Source of the DNA: Leptobacterium sp964389205
GTDB taxonomy: Bacteria > Bacteroidota > Bacteroidia > Flavobacteriales > Flavobacteriaceae
DNA: 64,000 bases
Direction: 5' to 3'
Assembly: GCA_964389205.1 (NCBI GenBank)
Contig: CAYMDH010000014.1
Coordinates: forward strand, 1-64,000
Shown here: one piece after another, positions 24,770 to 33,820 of the stretch
How positions within the stretch are numbered: position 1 is the stretch's first letter
Layout of the letters: each line of letters opens with the position of its first letter
The notes under the pieces: generated by a model
Seen by the model: only the letters and a program-made list of their open reading frames with translations
What the model was told of the DNA's origin: nothing
Databases searched by the model: none
Translations under genes and position numbers: made by a program

Positions 24770-25208
24770 AGACAATTGTACCTTAACAATAAAAAGAGTT
24801 TTTGACGCTCCTATTCAATTAGTTTGGGAAGCTTGGACACAACCTGACCATATTGCATCATGGTGGGGTCCAAAAGGAATGGAAACGAAAGTGATTGAAC
24901 ATAATTTTACTGTTGGGAGGAATTGGAAGTATAGTATGGTAATGCCAGATGGAAATGAATTTATAGCAGATGGTGTTTATTCTAAAATAACAGAGTTTAA
25001 AGAAATATTTTCATCTGCTAATTTCAAACCTATGACTGAGGGAGTAGAAATTCAGGCTATATTTGAATTATCAGGAGATAAAACTAACTTTACTTTTAAT
25101 ATAGTGCATCCTACTGAAGCTTATTGTCAACAACAAGAAAAAATGGGGTTCATGAATGGTTGGGGGTCTGTTTTTGACAGGCTTCACGAATATCTTCTAA
25201 AAAAATAA
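24762..25208 (+). CDS. SRPBCC (AHSA1-like) domain protein
   Basis: A 148-residue START/Bet v1-like ligand-binding protein of the AHSA1 subgroup. Typical elements are IKRVFDAPIQLVWEAWTQPDHIASWWGPKGM and FNIVHPTEAYCQQQEKMGFMNGWGSVFDRLHEYL. The cavity probably binds a hydrophobic molecule, but no catalytic assignment is possible. Paired with the ArsR-type regulator by overlap. The PD40 lipoprotein gene follows after 14 bases and may be in the same transcript. Confidence 0.9.
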   Translation: MNKDNCTLTIKRVFDAPIQLVWEAWTQPDHIASWWGPKGMETKVIEHNFTVGRNWKYSMVMPDGNEFIADGVYSKITEFKEIFSSANFKPMTEGVEIQAIFELSGDKTNFTFNIVHPTEAYCQQQEKMGFMNGWGSVFDRLHEYLLKK

Positions 25209-25222
25209 TTATAGTATTTTAG

Positions 25223-26137
25223 ATGTCAATGAAGAAAATTATAATCCTATTAATTATTTCAATACTAAGTTTAAATTGTAACAACAATACTACTATCGAA
25301 AACGAAAAAAAACTTTATTTAATTGATACGATTCCCGGTAATTTACCTATTACTTATAAATCTGATCTTACTCCTCCAAATATGCTGATCCATAAAGGGA
25401 TATTTTCTCCAGATTTAAATGAGTATTATTACACACTATCTGATAAAAAATTTGAGCAGTTTAATGTTTATTATATAAAAAAGAAAGAAAATACATGGTC
25501 AAAGCCTCAAAAAGCTTTTTTTAATAGTAATTATAATGAACATGGAATGAGTTTTTCTCCTGATGGAAATACACTTTACTTTAGTTCGACTAGGCCTGTA
25601 AAAATAACTGGAATTTCATCCACTTGGCATATTTGGAAATCTGAAAAAATAAATGGACAATGGAATGCTCCTACCTTTGTAAATATTCCTGGATTAGAAA
25701 ATAAATTAACTTCTCATGCATCTATTACAAATACAGGTACTTTATATTTTCATGTGAGCAATCCAGATTTTAGTGAAATGGATATTTATTATTCAAAACG
25801 ATTAAATAACAAGTATCAAGAAGCAGAAAAACTTATCCTTCCTTCAAATATAGGCAATGGAAAATGTACCCCCTATATTTCTCCTAAAGAAGATTATATT
25901 ATTTATGCAACCATAGGCAAACAATTAAAATTAATGATAAGTTTTAATGAAGGAGATAGAAAATGGACTACACCTAGGGCTTTAAATTCTGCCATTAACA
26001 CCTTAGGACAAGGAAATCCATCTATAACTCCAGACAATCAATTCCTATTTTTTACCATTGGCGAACACGAAGAAAAAGAATGGGAAATAAAATGGGTTCG
26101 TATAACTTCTGAGCTTCAAAAAAACCCAATTAAATAG
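25223..26137 (+). CDS. PD40/TolB-like beta-propeller lipoprotein
   Basis: A 304-residue lipoprotein whose signal ends at ILSLNC (Cys19). Repeated PD40 motifs are visible: GMSFSPDGNTLYFSSTR, SHASITNTGTLYFHVSN, CTPYISPKEDYIIYAT and NPSITPDNQFLFFT. This is the TolB-type propeller, often involved in binding proteins or peptides at the outer membrane. It is the intact relative of the decayed gene at 5845-6364. Confidence 0.8.
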   Translation: MSMKKIIILLIISILSLNCNNNTTIENEKKLYLIDTIPGNLPITYKSDLTPPNMLIHKGIFSPDLNEYYYTLSDKKFEQFNVYYIKKKENTWSKPQKAFFNSNYNEHGMSFSPDGNTLYFSSTRPVKITGISSTWHIWKSEKINGQWNAPTFVNIPGLENKLTSHASITNTGTLYFHVSNPDFSEMDIYYSKRLNNKYQEAEKLILPSNIGNGKCTPYISPKEDYIIYATIGKQLKLMISFNEGDRKWTTPRALNSAINTLGQGNPSITPDNQFLFFTIGEHEEKEWEIKWVRITSELQKNPIK

Positions 26138-26227
26138 GCTCATTTTATGGTTATAATTTGAATATTTCGTACCTTAGAGAAACGAAAAAAAGTTGTCTTT
26201 TTGAGCTAACATTATAAAAAAATACAA

Positions 26228-27253
26228 ATGAATAAAACAACAAATACTCTACGATATTTGGTTATATATGGTCTTCCATTATTAATTATCGGATTAATGA
26301 TTGCAGTTGTGAAATCACCTATTTTCAAAGGGAGCCCAGATTATATAGCTACAGGAGTCACGCTTGACTTGGTATTAACCAGCCCGCTTATTTATTTTTT
26401 ATTAATACGAAAAACCAATATCCCAAAAATAACAGTAGTTTCAATGATTGTTCTTGGAATTGTTATTTCTTCCTTCCTAATTCCTTCTGAAAACCAATAT
26501 ACATTAAACTTATTTAAAACTTGGGCGATACCTGTTATAGAAATAACTGTACTATCGTATGTGTTATATAATGTTAGAAAAGCAATCAAAAAGTTCAATC
26601 TAAATAAAAAAAATAATCTTGACTTCTATACTGTTTTAAAAAATACTTGTTATGAGTTATTTCCTAAAAAAATAGTCATCCCGATTGTTACAGAAATTTC
26701 TGTTATTTATTATGGTTTTATTTATTGGAAAAAAAGAAAGCTCAATGACTATGAATTTTCTTATCACAAAGATAGTGGTACCGTTGGTTTATTAATTGCT
26801 CTAATTTTTATCATTGCTATTGAAACAGTTACCCTTCATATGCTATTAATGAAGTGGAGTTATATTGCTGCTTGGATATTGACTTTTTTAAGTATCTATT
26901 CTGGGTTTCAAATTTTTGGTTTTTTAAAATCAATTACAAAAAGACCCATCGCCATTCAAAACAATACATTATATCTTCGGTATGGGATTATGAGTGAAGC
27001 AACCATACATTTGGATAAAATAGCGATGATAGAGATTTCTTCAAAAGAATTAGATCCTGATTCTCAAATAAAAAAACTTTCACTTTTAGGGAGTTTAGAA
27101 GGACATAATGTAATTATACAATTACATACAGAAGAAACATTAAATGGACTCTACGGAATAACAAAAAAATTTAAAGAACTCGCTTTATTTGTAGATAATA
27201 AAATAGCGTTTAAAAAGTATCTGGAAGATCGTATCAAAACGAATAATGCATAA
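26228..27253 (+). CDS. Integral membrane protein with soluble C-terminal domain, unknown
   Basis: A 341-residue protein that I do not recognise. About seven membrane helices are visible, at roughly residues 10-28, 40-60, 68-85, 98-115, 147-167, 185-207 and 210-233. A cytoplasmic or periplasmic tail follows (234-341, with beta-strand patterns such as RPIAIQNNTLYLRYGIM and HNVIIQLH). The tail vaguely recalls a bacterial PH-like domain. It is probably transcribed alone; neighbours give no functional clue. Confidence 0.65.
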   Translation: MNKTTNTLRYLVIYGLPLLIIGLMIAVVKSPIFKGSPDYIATGVTLDLVLTSPLIYFLLIRKTNIPKITVVSMIVLGIVISSFLIPSENQYTLNLFKTWAIPVIEITVLSYVLYNVRKAIKKFNLNKKNNLDFYTVLKNTCYELFPKKIVIPIVTEISVIYYGFIYWKKRKLNDYEFSYHKDSGTVGLLIALIFIIAIETVTLHMLLMKWSYIAAWILTFLSIYSGFQIFGFLKSITKRPIAIQNNTLYLRYGIMSEATIHLDKIAMIEISSKELDPDSQIKKLSLLGSLEGHNVIIQLHTEETLNGLYGITKKFKELALFVDNKIAFKKYLEDRIKTNNA

Positions 27254-27306
27254 AAGCACAATAAATCTACACCTACATTTTCAGTGAATTTTAAGATCGA
27301 TATTAA

Positions 27307-27729
27307 GTGAAACAATCAATAGTACATATTGCATTAGTTGTAAAAGAATATGATGAAGCTATTGAATTTTATACGAAAAAATTAAATTTTGATTTAATTG
27401 AAGATACCTACCAAGCAGCACAAGATAAAAGATGGGTTGTAATAGCACCTCCTAATTCTACAGGAACAACAATTTTACTTGCAAGAGCTTCAAAATCTGA
27501 ACAAGAAAAATTCATAGGAAATCAAGCAGGCGGGCGCGTATTTCTTTTTTTAAATTCAGATGATTTTTGGAGAGATTACAATGAAATGATTTCAAAAGGA
27601 ATAGAGTTTATAAGAGCTCCAAAAGAAGAAAGTTATGGAACCGTTGCTGTATTCAAAGATTTATATGGAAACTTGTGGGACCTATTAGAATTAAAACCAG
27701 GCAATTGTATAGTGAAAAGGATGAAATAG
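27307..27729 (+). CDS. VOC family protein (glyoxalase/bleomycin-resistance type)
   Basis: A 140-residue protein starting at GTG. It has the VOC pattern VHIALVVKEYDEAIEFYTKKLNFDLIED at the N-terminus and SYGTVAVFKDLYGNLWDLLEL at the C-terminus, with likely metal ligands His7 and the C-terminal glutamate of LLEL. Such proteins are glyoxalase I-like enzymes, dioxygenases or antibiotic-binding proteins. It is 28 bases before the GH47 gene, so cotranscription is possible though functionally unexplained. Confidence 0.82.
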   Translation: MKQSIVHIALVVKEYDEAIEFYTKKLNFDLIEDTYQAAQDKRWVVIAPPNSTGTTILLARASKSEQEKFIGNQAGGRVFLFLNSDDFWRDYNEMISKGIEFIRAPKEESYGTVAVFKDLYGNLWDLLELKPGNCIVKRMK

Positions 27730-27757
27730 ATCTGTAGCAAAAAATATTATTTAAAAC

Positions 27758-29182
27758 ATGAAATATATCAATAACGGCATATTAATACTAATTATTACAT
27801 TGCTTATATCATGCCAAAATAAGCCTCAAAATACTATTAAAAAAGAAATTTCTATTATAGATTCTACTTCAATTGTATTGGTCAATGAAGTTATTCAAGA
27901 AACCAAAAGATCATGGCAATCATATAAAAAATATGCTTGGGGACATGATGTTCTTGCCCCACTTTCAAAAACCTATAAAGATTGGTATAGTGAGCCGCTT
28001 TACATTTCTCCTATAGATGCTTATAGCACACTTCATCTTATGAGGCTTAAAGAAGAGGCTAAAGAGATAGAAAACTATATAGTAGGCTCTTTAGATTTCA
28101 ATAAAAATATTAAAGCTAAAATTTTTGAAGTTAATATTAGAATATTAGGTGGTTTACTCGCTATCTATGAACTTTCAAAAAATGAAAAAATTCTTGAAAA
28201 AACAGTAGATTTCGCAAATCGTATGTTGCCTGCATTTAATACCAAAACAGGAATTCCTACGTATTGGGTCAATCTTAAAACAGGAGAAACAAGTGGTAAT
28301 CGTGTTAACGTAGCCGAAGCAGCTTCATATACTTTTGAAATGGGAGTGTTAAGTTATTACACAAAAGATCCTAAATATTACCAAGCTGGTAAAAAAGCAA
28401 CACTTGCCGTATATAATAGACGATCAAAATTAGGTTTATTTGGAGAAGTAATTGATGTTAATACCGGAGAATGGATAAATACACAAAGTCATATTTGTGC
28501 AGGCGTTGATTCTTATTATGAATATCTATACAAAAGCTATTTGTTATTTGGTGATCCTGAATTGGGGAAAATATGGGATGAAAGTATTGCTAAAATACAC
28601 ACATATAATACTGAAGAATACAAAGGGAATTTATATTATGGTCGTGTTGATATGAATACCGGAAAAAAAGTTAGTACTGTGATGACACTTTATGATGCAT
28701 TTTTTCCTGCAATTCTTGCATTATCTGGAGATATAAATACTGCGAAACGCTACCAAGATACTTGGAATACTATCTGGAATAAATATGGTTCAGAACCTAC
28801 CATTTATGATTATAAAAAAGAAGCGCCTAATTATGCTGCTTATGATCTTAATCCAGAAATTATAGAATCTTCATATTATTTATACCACCTCACTAATGAT
28901 GATAAATATATGAATATGTCGCAAAAATTTTGGGATGACATCAAAAAGTATTGCAAAAATGATGTTGCTTTTCATGCTATTGAAAATGTAGAAACAATGG
29001 AAAAAAAAGATTATATGCCTACTTTCTTTTTTGCTGAAACACTTAAATATTTATATCTTACTTTTTCTCATGACTCTGATAATCCAAATTATTTTGATGA
29101 GCATTTATTTAATACCGAAGCACACCAATTTAAAAGAGCTGCTTTTAATAAAACAAGAGCTAAGACACGTTTAGGATATTAA
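27758..29182 (+). CDS. Glycoside hydrolase family 47 (alpha-1,2-mannosidase-like) lipoprotein
   Basis: A 474-residue lipoprotein with a signal ending at LLISC (Cys19), so it is envelope-anchored. The (alpha/alpha)7-barrel hallmarks of GH47 are present in order: SYKKYAWGHDVLAPLS, FEVNIRILGGLLAIYELS (Glu124, equivalent to the catalytic acid), GVDSYYEYLYKS (Asp251), LNPEIIESSYYLYHLT (Glu367, base position) and FNTEAH (Thr453, calcium-binding position). GH47 enzymes remove alpha-1,2-linked mannose with inversion and are mostly eukaryotic, with few bacterial members. It opens a likely operon with other glycan-degrading genes. Confidence 0.85.
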   Translation: MKYINNGILILIITLLISCQNKPQNTIKKEISIIDSTSIVLVNEVIQETKRSWQSYKKYAWGHDVLAPLSKTYKDWYSEPLYISPIDAYSTLHLMRLKEEAKEIENYIVGSLDFNKNIKAKIFEVNIRILGGLLAIYELSKNEKILEKTVDFANRMLPAFNTKTGIPTYWVNLKTGETSGNRVNVAEAASYTFEMGVLSYYTKDPKYYQAGKKATLAVYNRRSKLGLFGEVIDVNTGEWINTQSHICAGVDSYYEYLYKSYLLFGDPELGKIWDESIAKIHTYNTEEYKGNLYYGRVDMNTGKKVSTVMTLYDAFFPAILALSGDINTAKRYQDTWNTIWNKYGSEPTIYDYKKEAPNYAAYDLNPEIIESSYYLYHLTNDDKYMNMSQKFWDDIKKYCKNDVAFHAIENVETMEKKDYMPTFFFAETLKYLYLTFSHDSDNPNYFDEHLFNTEAHQFKRAAFNKTRAKTRLGY

Positions 29183-29197
29183 CATACAAAAGAAATT

Positions 29198-29995
29198 ATG
29201 AAATCAGTATTCATTAAATTTACATGCATATTATTCTTATCATTTTATTCATTTTTAAATGCTCAAATTAATTATTACTCATCTTTTGACAACACCCAAA
29301 TAGCATACACAGATGAAGGAACAGGAATTCCTATTATTTTAATTCATGGGTTTATTTCTAATGGTAGTTCATGGAATCGTACTATACTAAAAAATGAATT
29401 GTTAAAGAAAGGGTATAGAGTTATCATACCCGATCTACGAGGAAACGGTCTGTCTGACAAACCGCACAAAGCAGCAGCTTATAAAAACAATGCTGAAATA
29501 AAAGATTTAATGATATTAGCCGATCATTTAAAGTTTAAAACCTATTTAGCTGTAGGATATTCTAGAGGGAGTATTATTTTGGCAAAACTACTAACGCAAG
29601 ATCATAGAATAAAAAAAGCAGTACTTGGAGGGATGGGAATAGATTTCACAAATCCAAATTGGGAACGTAGAATAATGTTTGCAGAAGGGTTTTCGGGGAA
29701 AATTGATCAATATCCAGAAACTAAAGGCGCTGTTGATTATGCAAAATCTATTGACGCCGATTTATTTGTATTAAGCCTATTACAAAAATACCAACCTGTA
29801 ACCAGTATTGAAGAATTAAGAAAACTCAAAACAAATGTTCTAATTATTGCAGGAGATCAAGATTTAGATAACGGAGATCCAAAAGCATTACAAAAAGTGA
29901 TTCTTAATAGTCAATTAATAATTGTGCAAGGAGATCATAATACCACGTATAAAAAAGAAAACTTTGCGAAAAAAGTGCTTACTTTTCTAAAATAA
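29198..29995 (+). CDS. Secreted alpha/beta hydrolase
   Basis: A 265-residue protein with a cleavable signal peptide (about 1-22, ending LNAQ). The hydrolase core has LIHGFISNGSSW for the oxyanion hole, PDLRGNGLSDKP, the nucleophile Ser in GYSRGS, an acid in AGDQDLDNGD and His in QGDHNTTY. It lies 15 bases after the GH47 gene. A role in removing ester groups from a glycan before hydrolysis is plausible from context but not shown. Confidence 0.8.
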   Translation: MKSVFIKFTCILFLSFYSFLNAQINYYSSFDNTQIAYTDEGTGIPIILIHGFISNGSSWNRTILKNELLKKGYRVIIPDLRGNGLSDKPHKAAAYKNNAEIKDLMILADHLKFKTYLAVGYSRGSIILAKLLTQDHRIKKAVLGGMGIDFTNPNWERRIMFAEGFSGKIDQYPETKGAVDYAKSIDADLFVLSLLQKYQPVTSIEELRKLKTNVLIIAGDQDLDNGDPKALQKVILNSQLIIVQGDHNTTYKKENFAKKVLTFLK

Positions 29996-30026
29996 TTCTC
30001 AATTAGATATAATAATGTCTTAATTT

Positions 30027-32072
30027 ATGAAAACAGTTTCATCATCACATTCTTTCTTTTTTTTCTTGTTTTTTTCAATATTGATAGGGAAAGATCTTTT
30101 TGGTCAACAAAGATGGAATATTCAAACAAAGACTTCTATAAAATGGAGTCTCGATACAACTACAAAACTTCCGCATACTGATAATATAGAAATAGCTGGA
30201 AAAAGAGTTGCTGGAATTATAACATATGCTATAGATACCAATAAGGTAATTTCTGTTAATAGAGAGATTTTTTTTCCACAATTACATCCCTTTATTAAAG
30301 AAACAGATCCTAACTGGTATATATATCGTTCTTATTTAAAAGATATATATTCTGATGGTATTCTACCAAAGCTTTTTATTGGAGATAAACAAATAACTCT
30401 AGGACCAATAAAAGAAATAACAATTAATGGTTTTTTAAATCTTGAGCATCAGCCATCAAAATCAGGTATATCAGTTCATAGAAAATTATTTCCTTCACCT
30501 ACGAAAAGGCAGTTTATAGAGCAAATAACTTTAATAAATACTACAAATAAAGTATTAGATCTCAAAGCAACAAATACGCATCTTCAATATGAAACTTATG
30601 GAACAGAAGGAAAATTTACTACTTTAATACAATCTAATGCACCCTTATATCAATCATTAAATCCAGGCGAAGAAGTTTCTTTTTCATTAAATATTATAGC
30701 TAAAAAAGAAAAAGAAAACTTTCCTAATCTTGCTGATGAAAATGATGTAATAGAACGAGTATCTTTCCTAGATAAAATGAGAAGTTCACTAGTTTTAGAA
30801 ACTCCTAATCCAGTTTTAAATACGCTTTTTGAATTTTCAAAAATAAGAGCCTCAGAGAGCATTTTTGAATCTAAATTGGGACTCATTCATTCTCCTGGTG
30901 GAGGACGCTATTATGTAGGCATTTGGGCTAATGATCAAGCAGAGTATATAAGCCCTTTTTTTCCATACCTAGGTTATGATATAGGGAATGAATCTGCTTT
31001 AAATACTTATAGAGCCTTTGCAAAAAAAACAAACAAAGAGTTTCATAAAATTCAATATGCTTTTGAGATAGAAGGCACTGTACCTCCTTTTCTTTTAGAT
31101 CGAGGAGATGCAGCTATGATTGCTTATGGTGCTAGCCAATATGCATTGGCATTAGGAGATAAAAAAATAGCTCATGAACTTTGGCCATTAATTTCTTGGT
31201 GTTTAGAATACTGCAATAGACAACTAAACAAAGAAGGAGTTGTACAATCAGAATCTGATGAAATGGAAGGGAGAATTGAAACAGGTACTGCTAATTTATC
31301 CACCTCATCATTATATTATGGCGCTCTTAAGCATGCCGTTAATCTGGGAAAATCATTACACAAACCACATAATATTATAAAAAAATATACAAAACAAGCA
31401 ACCCTACTTTATGATGCTATTGAAAATTACTTTGGCGCTAATATAGAAGGATTACATACCTACAAATATTATAAAGAGCATCAATATTTAAGGCATTGGA
31501 TTTCCCTTCCTTTGGTAGTTGGCATCAATAAAAGAAAAGATGCTACTGTTACTGCTTTATTCGATAGATTATGGTCTGAAAACGGAGTTCACGTAGAAAA
31601 AAACAGTACTAATAAAGAAGTATCTGATATTTTTTGGGATAGAGGTACTTTATATGCATTAAGAGGTACTTTCTTTTCTGGAGCTACTAATACCTCCTTA
31701 GAAAAACTTGAGGAATTTTCTGAAAAACGACTTTTAGGAGAACGTGTTCCTTATGTAGTAGAAGCTTTTCCTGAAGGAAATATGGCTCATCTGTCTGCAG
31801 AAAGTGGTTTGTATTGTAGAGTTTTTACAGAAGGGTTATTTGGTATAATACCTACTGGATTGAATAGTTTTGAAATGATACCGAGACTTCCCGATCATTG
31901 GAATAAAATGTCTCTTCGAAAAATTAAAGCATTTGGTCAAAATTTTGATATCGAAGTTTCCAGAAAAAATAAACTCATAAATATCAAAATTATTGACCTT
32001 AAAAACAGTAAAATAGTATTCGATCAAAATACAAAACTTCAAAAACCAATTTCTTTTAGTTTTAATCAATAA
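30027..32072 (+). CDS. Six-hairpin glycosidase-like protein, secreted
   Basis: A 681-residue protein with an N-terminal signal peptide (SFFFFLFFSILIG, ending near FGQQ). The first 260 residues look like a beta-sandwich. The remainder has the (alpha/alpha)6 barrel pattern of six-hairpin glycosidases: SPGGGRYYVGIWANDQAEYISPFFPYLG, LLDRGDAAMIAYGASQYALALGD, WPLISWCLEYCNRQL and LSTSSLYYGALKHAV. I cannot assign a CAZy family. It follows the hydrolase by 31 bases and probably acts on the same glycan as the GH47 enzyme. Confidence 0.65.
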   Translation: MKTVSSSHSFFFFLFFSILIGKDLFGQQRWNIQTKTSIKWSLDTTTKLPHTDNIEIAGKRVAGIITYAIDTNKVISVNREIFFPQLHPFIKETDPNWYIYRSYLKDIYSDGILPKLFIGDKQITLGPIKEITINGFLNLEHQPSKSGISVHRKLFPSPTKRQFIEQITLINTTNKVLDLKATNTHLQYETYGTEGKFTTLIQSNAPLYQSLNPGEEVSFSLNIIAKKEKENFPNLADENDVIERVSFLDKMRSSLVLETPNPVLNTLFEFSKIRASESIFESKLGLIHSPGGGRYYVGIWANDQAEYISPFFPYLGYDIGNESALNTYRAFAKKTNKEFHKIQYAFEIEGTVPPFLLDRGDAAMIAYGASQYALALGDKKIAHELWPLISWCLEYCNRQLNKEGVVQSESDEMEGRIETGTANLSTSSLYYGALKHAVNLGKSLHKPHNIIKKYTKQATLLYDAIENYFGANIEGLHTYKYYKEHQYLRHWISLPLVVGINKRKDATVTALFDRLWSENGVHVEKNSTNKEVSDIFWDRGTLYALRGTFFSGATNTSLEKLEEFSEKRLLGERVPYVVEAFPEGNMAHLSAESGLYCRVFTEGLFGIIPTGLNSFEMIPRLPDHWNKMSLRKIKAFGQNFDIEVSRKNKLINIKIIDLKNSKIVFDQNTKLQKPISFSFNQ

Positions 32073-32143
32073 AAAGTTGCTTTTTTGCACTAAGATTTAA
32101 GATTCCTTATTATAAATGATCTAGTAATTATAATAAAGGATAA

Positions 32144-32719
32144 ATGTTATTGAATATGATTGTTAGGAAAAAAAGATTACGACAAGCAAGAACACTTCGC
32201 ACTTTTCGAAAAATTCATCGTACTACGGCTATTTTCTTATTCGCTTTTTTCTTATTTATTTCTCTAACTGGTTTGCTTTTAGGGTGGAAAAAAAATAGTG
32301 GAGAACTCATTTTACCTAAATCACATATTGGCACCTCAACAAACTTAAAAGATTGGAAATCTATAGATACTTTGCATACAATTGCTAATGCCGTACTCCA
32401 TAATAAAGTTGCTTCTAATTTATCTTTGAAAATTGATCGAATTGATATCAGAAAAGAAAAAGGAATGGTCAAATTTATCTACAAAGAGCATTTCTGGGAA
32501 ATTCAATTGGATGGAGCTACAGGTGATATATTATCTATAGGAAAAAGAAATTCTGATCTTATTGAAAATATACACGACGGTTCTATATTAGATAACTATT
32601 TTGGAACAAAAGGATACATAAAACTTACCTACACCACACTTATGGGTTTAGCGCTATTCGTTTTTACAGTAACTGGATTTTGGCTTTGGTATGGACCTAA
32701 AAGAATGAGAAGGTCATAG
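32144..32719 (+). CDS. PepSY-associated membrane protein
   Basis: A 191-residue protein with two membrane helices, near 29-48 (TTAIFLFAFFLFISLTGLLLG) and 163-183 (YTTLMGLALFVFTVTGFWLW). The region between them faces the periplasm and contains a PepSY-like segment (KFIYKEHFWEIQLDGATGDIL). The N-terminal RKIHRTTA pattern is typical of PepSY-TM proteins. The start may also be ATG 32156. It sits between two glycosidase genes, but PepSY-TM proteins are often linked to iron uptake or reduction, so its part here is unclear. Confidence 0.75.
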   Translation: MLLNMIVRKKRLRQARTLRTFRKIHRTTAIFLFAFFLFISLTGLLLGWKKNSGELILPKSHIGTSTNLKDWKSIDTLHTIANAVLHNKVASNLSLKIDRIDIRKEKGMVKFIYKEHFWEIQLDGATGDILSIGKRNSDLIENIHDGSILDNYFGTKGYIKLTYTTLMGLALFVFTVTGFWLWYGPKRMRRS

Positions 32720-32757
32720 TTGACATTCTATTTTAAAAGAAATAACGATTAACAGCC

Positions 32758-32765
32758 TATATTTG
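32758..32765 (+). promoter_or_regulatory. -7 box (TATATTTG) for the GH5 gene
   Basis: TATATTTG fits the Bacteroidota TAnnTTTG -7 consensus and ends 21 bases before ATG 32787. It overlaps the alternative TTG start at 32763, which argues for the ATG. Confidence 0.5.
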
Positions 32766-32786
32766 AATTTTAAAATAATACTCATA

Positions 32787-33812
32787 ATGAAAAATCTATT
32801 TTATATAATTCTTGCATCGTTTATTATCAGTTCATGTAATAGTTCTGATAAAACAAAAATTGATAAAAACTCGAATTCTCTTGACGAAATTAATTCTTCA
32901 AACTCTATCGTTAAAGACCACGGTCAATTACATATTGCAGGAAATAAGATTCTTGATCAAAATAATGATCCAATACAACTAAGAGGCATGTCTTTTTTTT
33001 GGAGTCAATGGATGGGGCAATATTATACTCCTGGAGTTGTAGAATGGTTAAAAAAAGATTGGCAAGCTACCATTGTAAGGGCTGCTATGGGTGTTGATGA
33101 AACAGATGGTTATCTAACACATCCTGAACGAGAAAAGCAAAAAGTTTTTGACGTTATAGACGCTGCAATAGATCAAGGTCTTTATGTGATAGTAGATTGG
33201 CACAGCCATCATGCTGAGAATTATATAGACGAAGCAAAAACTTTCTTTTCCGAAGTTGCTGAAAAATATGGAGGTTATCCTAATATTATTTATGAACCTT
33301 ATAATGAACCTATAGATTCAAATTGGGATACGGTATTAAAACCTTATCATGAAGAAATAATTGCTGCTATTAGAAAACATGACCCTGATAATATAATTAT
33401 ATGTGGTACACGGTTCTATTCACAACGAGTTGATGAAGTAATTAAAAATAAAATAGAAGATGCTAATGTTGCTTATACTTTTCATTATTACGCAGCTTCT
33501 CATAAACAAGAATTAAGAGATCTTGTTAAATTAACGGTTGATAATAATCTTGCTGTTTTTGTAACAGAGTTTGGAATTTCTGAAGCTTCTGGTGATGGAT
33601 CTATTGATGAGAATGAAGCCAATATCTGGTGGGATTTTCTAGATGAATATCAAATATCATGGTGCAACTGGTCTATCGCCGATAAAGTAGAGTTGTCTGC
33701 TGCTTTATTGCCAGGTGCAAATCCTAATGGAAAATGGAAGCAAAGTGAAATTTCTACATCAGGTAATATTGTCAGAAAAGAATTAAAAGAGAAAAACCCT
33801 GTTTATGAATAA
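32787..33812 (+). CDS. Glycoside hydrolase family 5 endoglucanase-like lipoprotein
   Basis: A 341-residue lipoprotein (signal ending at FIISSC, Cys17) with a GH5 TIM barrel. Seen in order are QLRGMSFFWSQWMG, TIVRAAMGV, YVIVDWHSHHAENY, the acid/base IYEPYNEP (Glu174), AYTFHYYAASHK and the nucleophile VFVTEFG (Glu261). WCNWSIADK follows near the end. This matches the cellulase subfamily GH5_2 (endo-beta-1,4-glucanase). The start at ATG 32787 is preferred over TTG 32763, which lies inside a -7 box. The stop is eight bases from the convergent pyrD stop. Confidence 0.9.
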   Translation: MKNLFYIILASFIISSCNSSDKTKIDKNSNSLDEINSSNSIVKDHGQLHIAGNKILDQNNDPIQLRGMSFFWSQWMGQYYTPGVVEWLKKDWQATIVRAAMGVDETDGYLTHPEREKQKVFDVIDAAIDQGLYVIVDWHSHHAENYIDEAKTFFSEVAEKYGGYPNIIYEPYNEPIDSNWDTVLKPYHEEIIAAIRKHDPDNIIICGTRFYSQRVDEVIKNKIEDANVAYTFHYYAASHKQELRDLVKLTVDNNLAVFVTEFGISEASGDGSIDENEANIWWDFLDEYQISWCNWSIADKVELSAALLPGANPNGKWKQSEISTSGNIVRKELKEKNPVYE

Positions 33813-33820
33813 GTCTTCAT

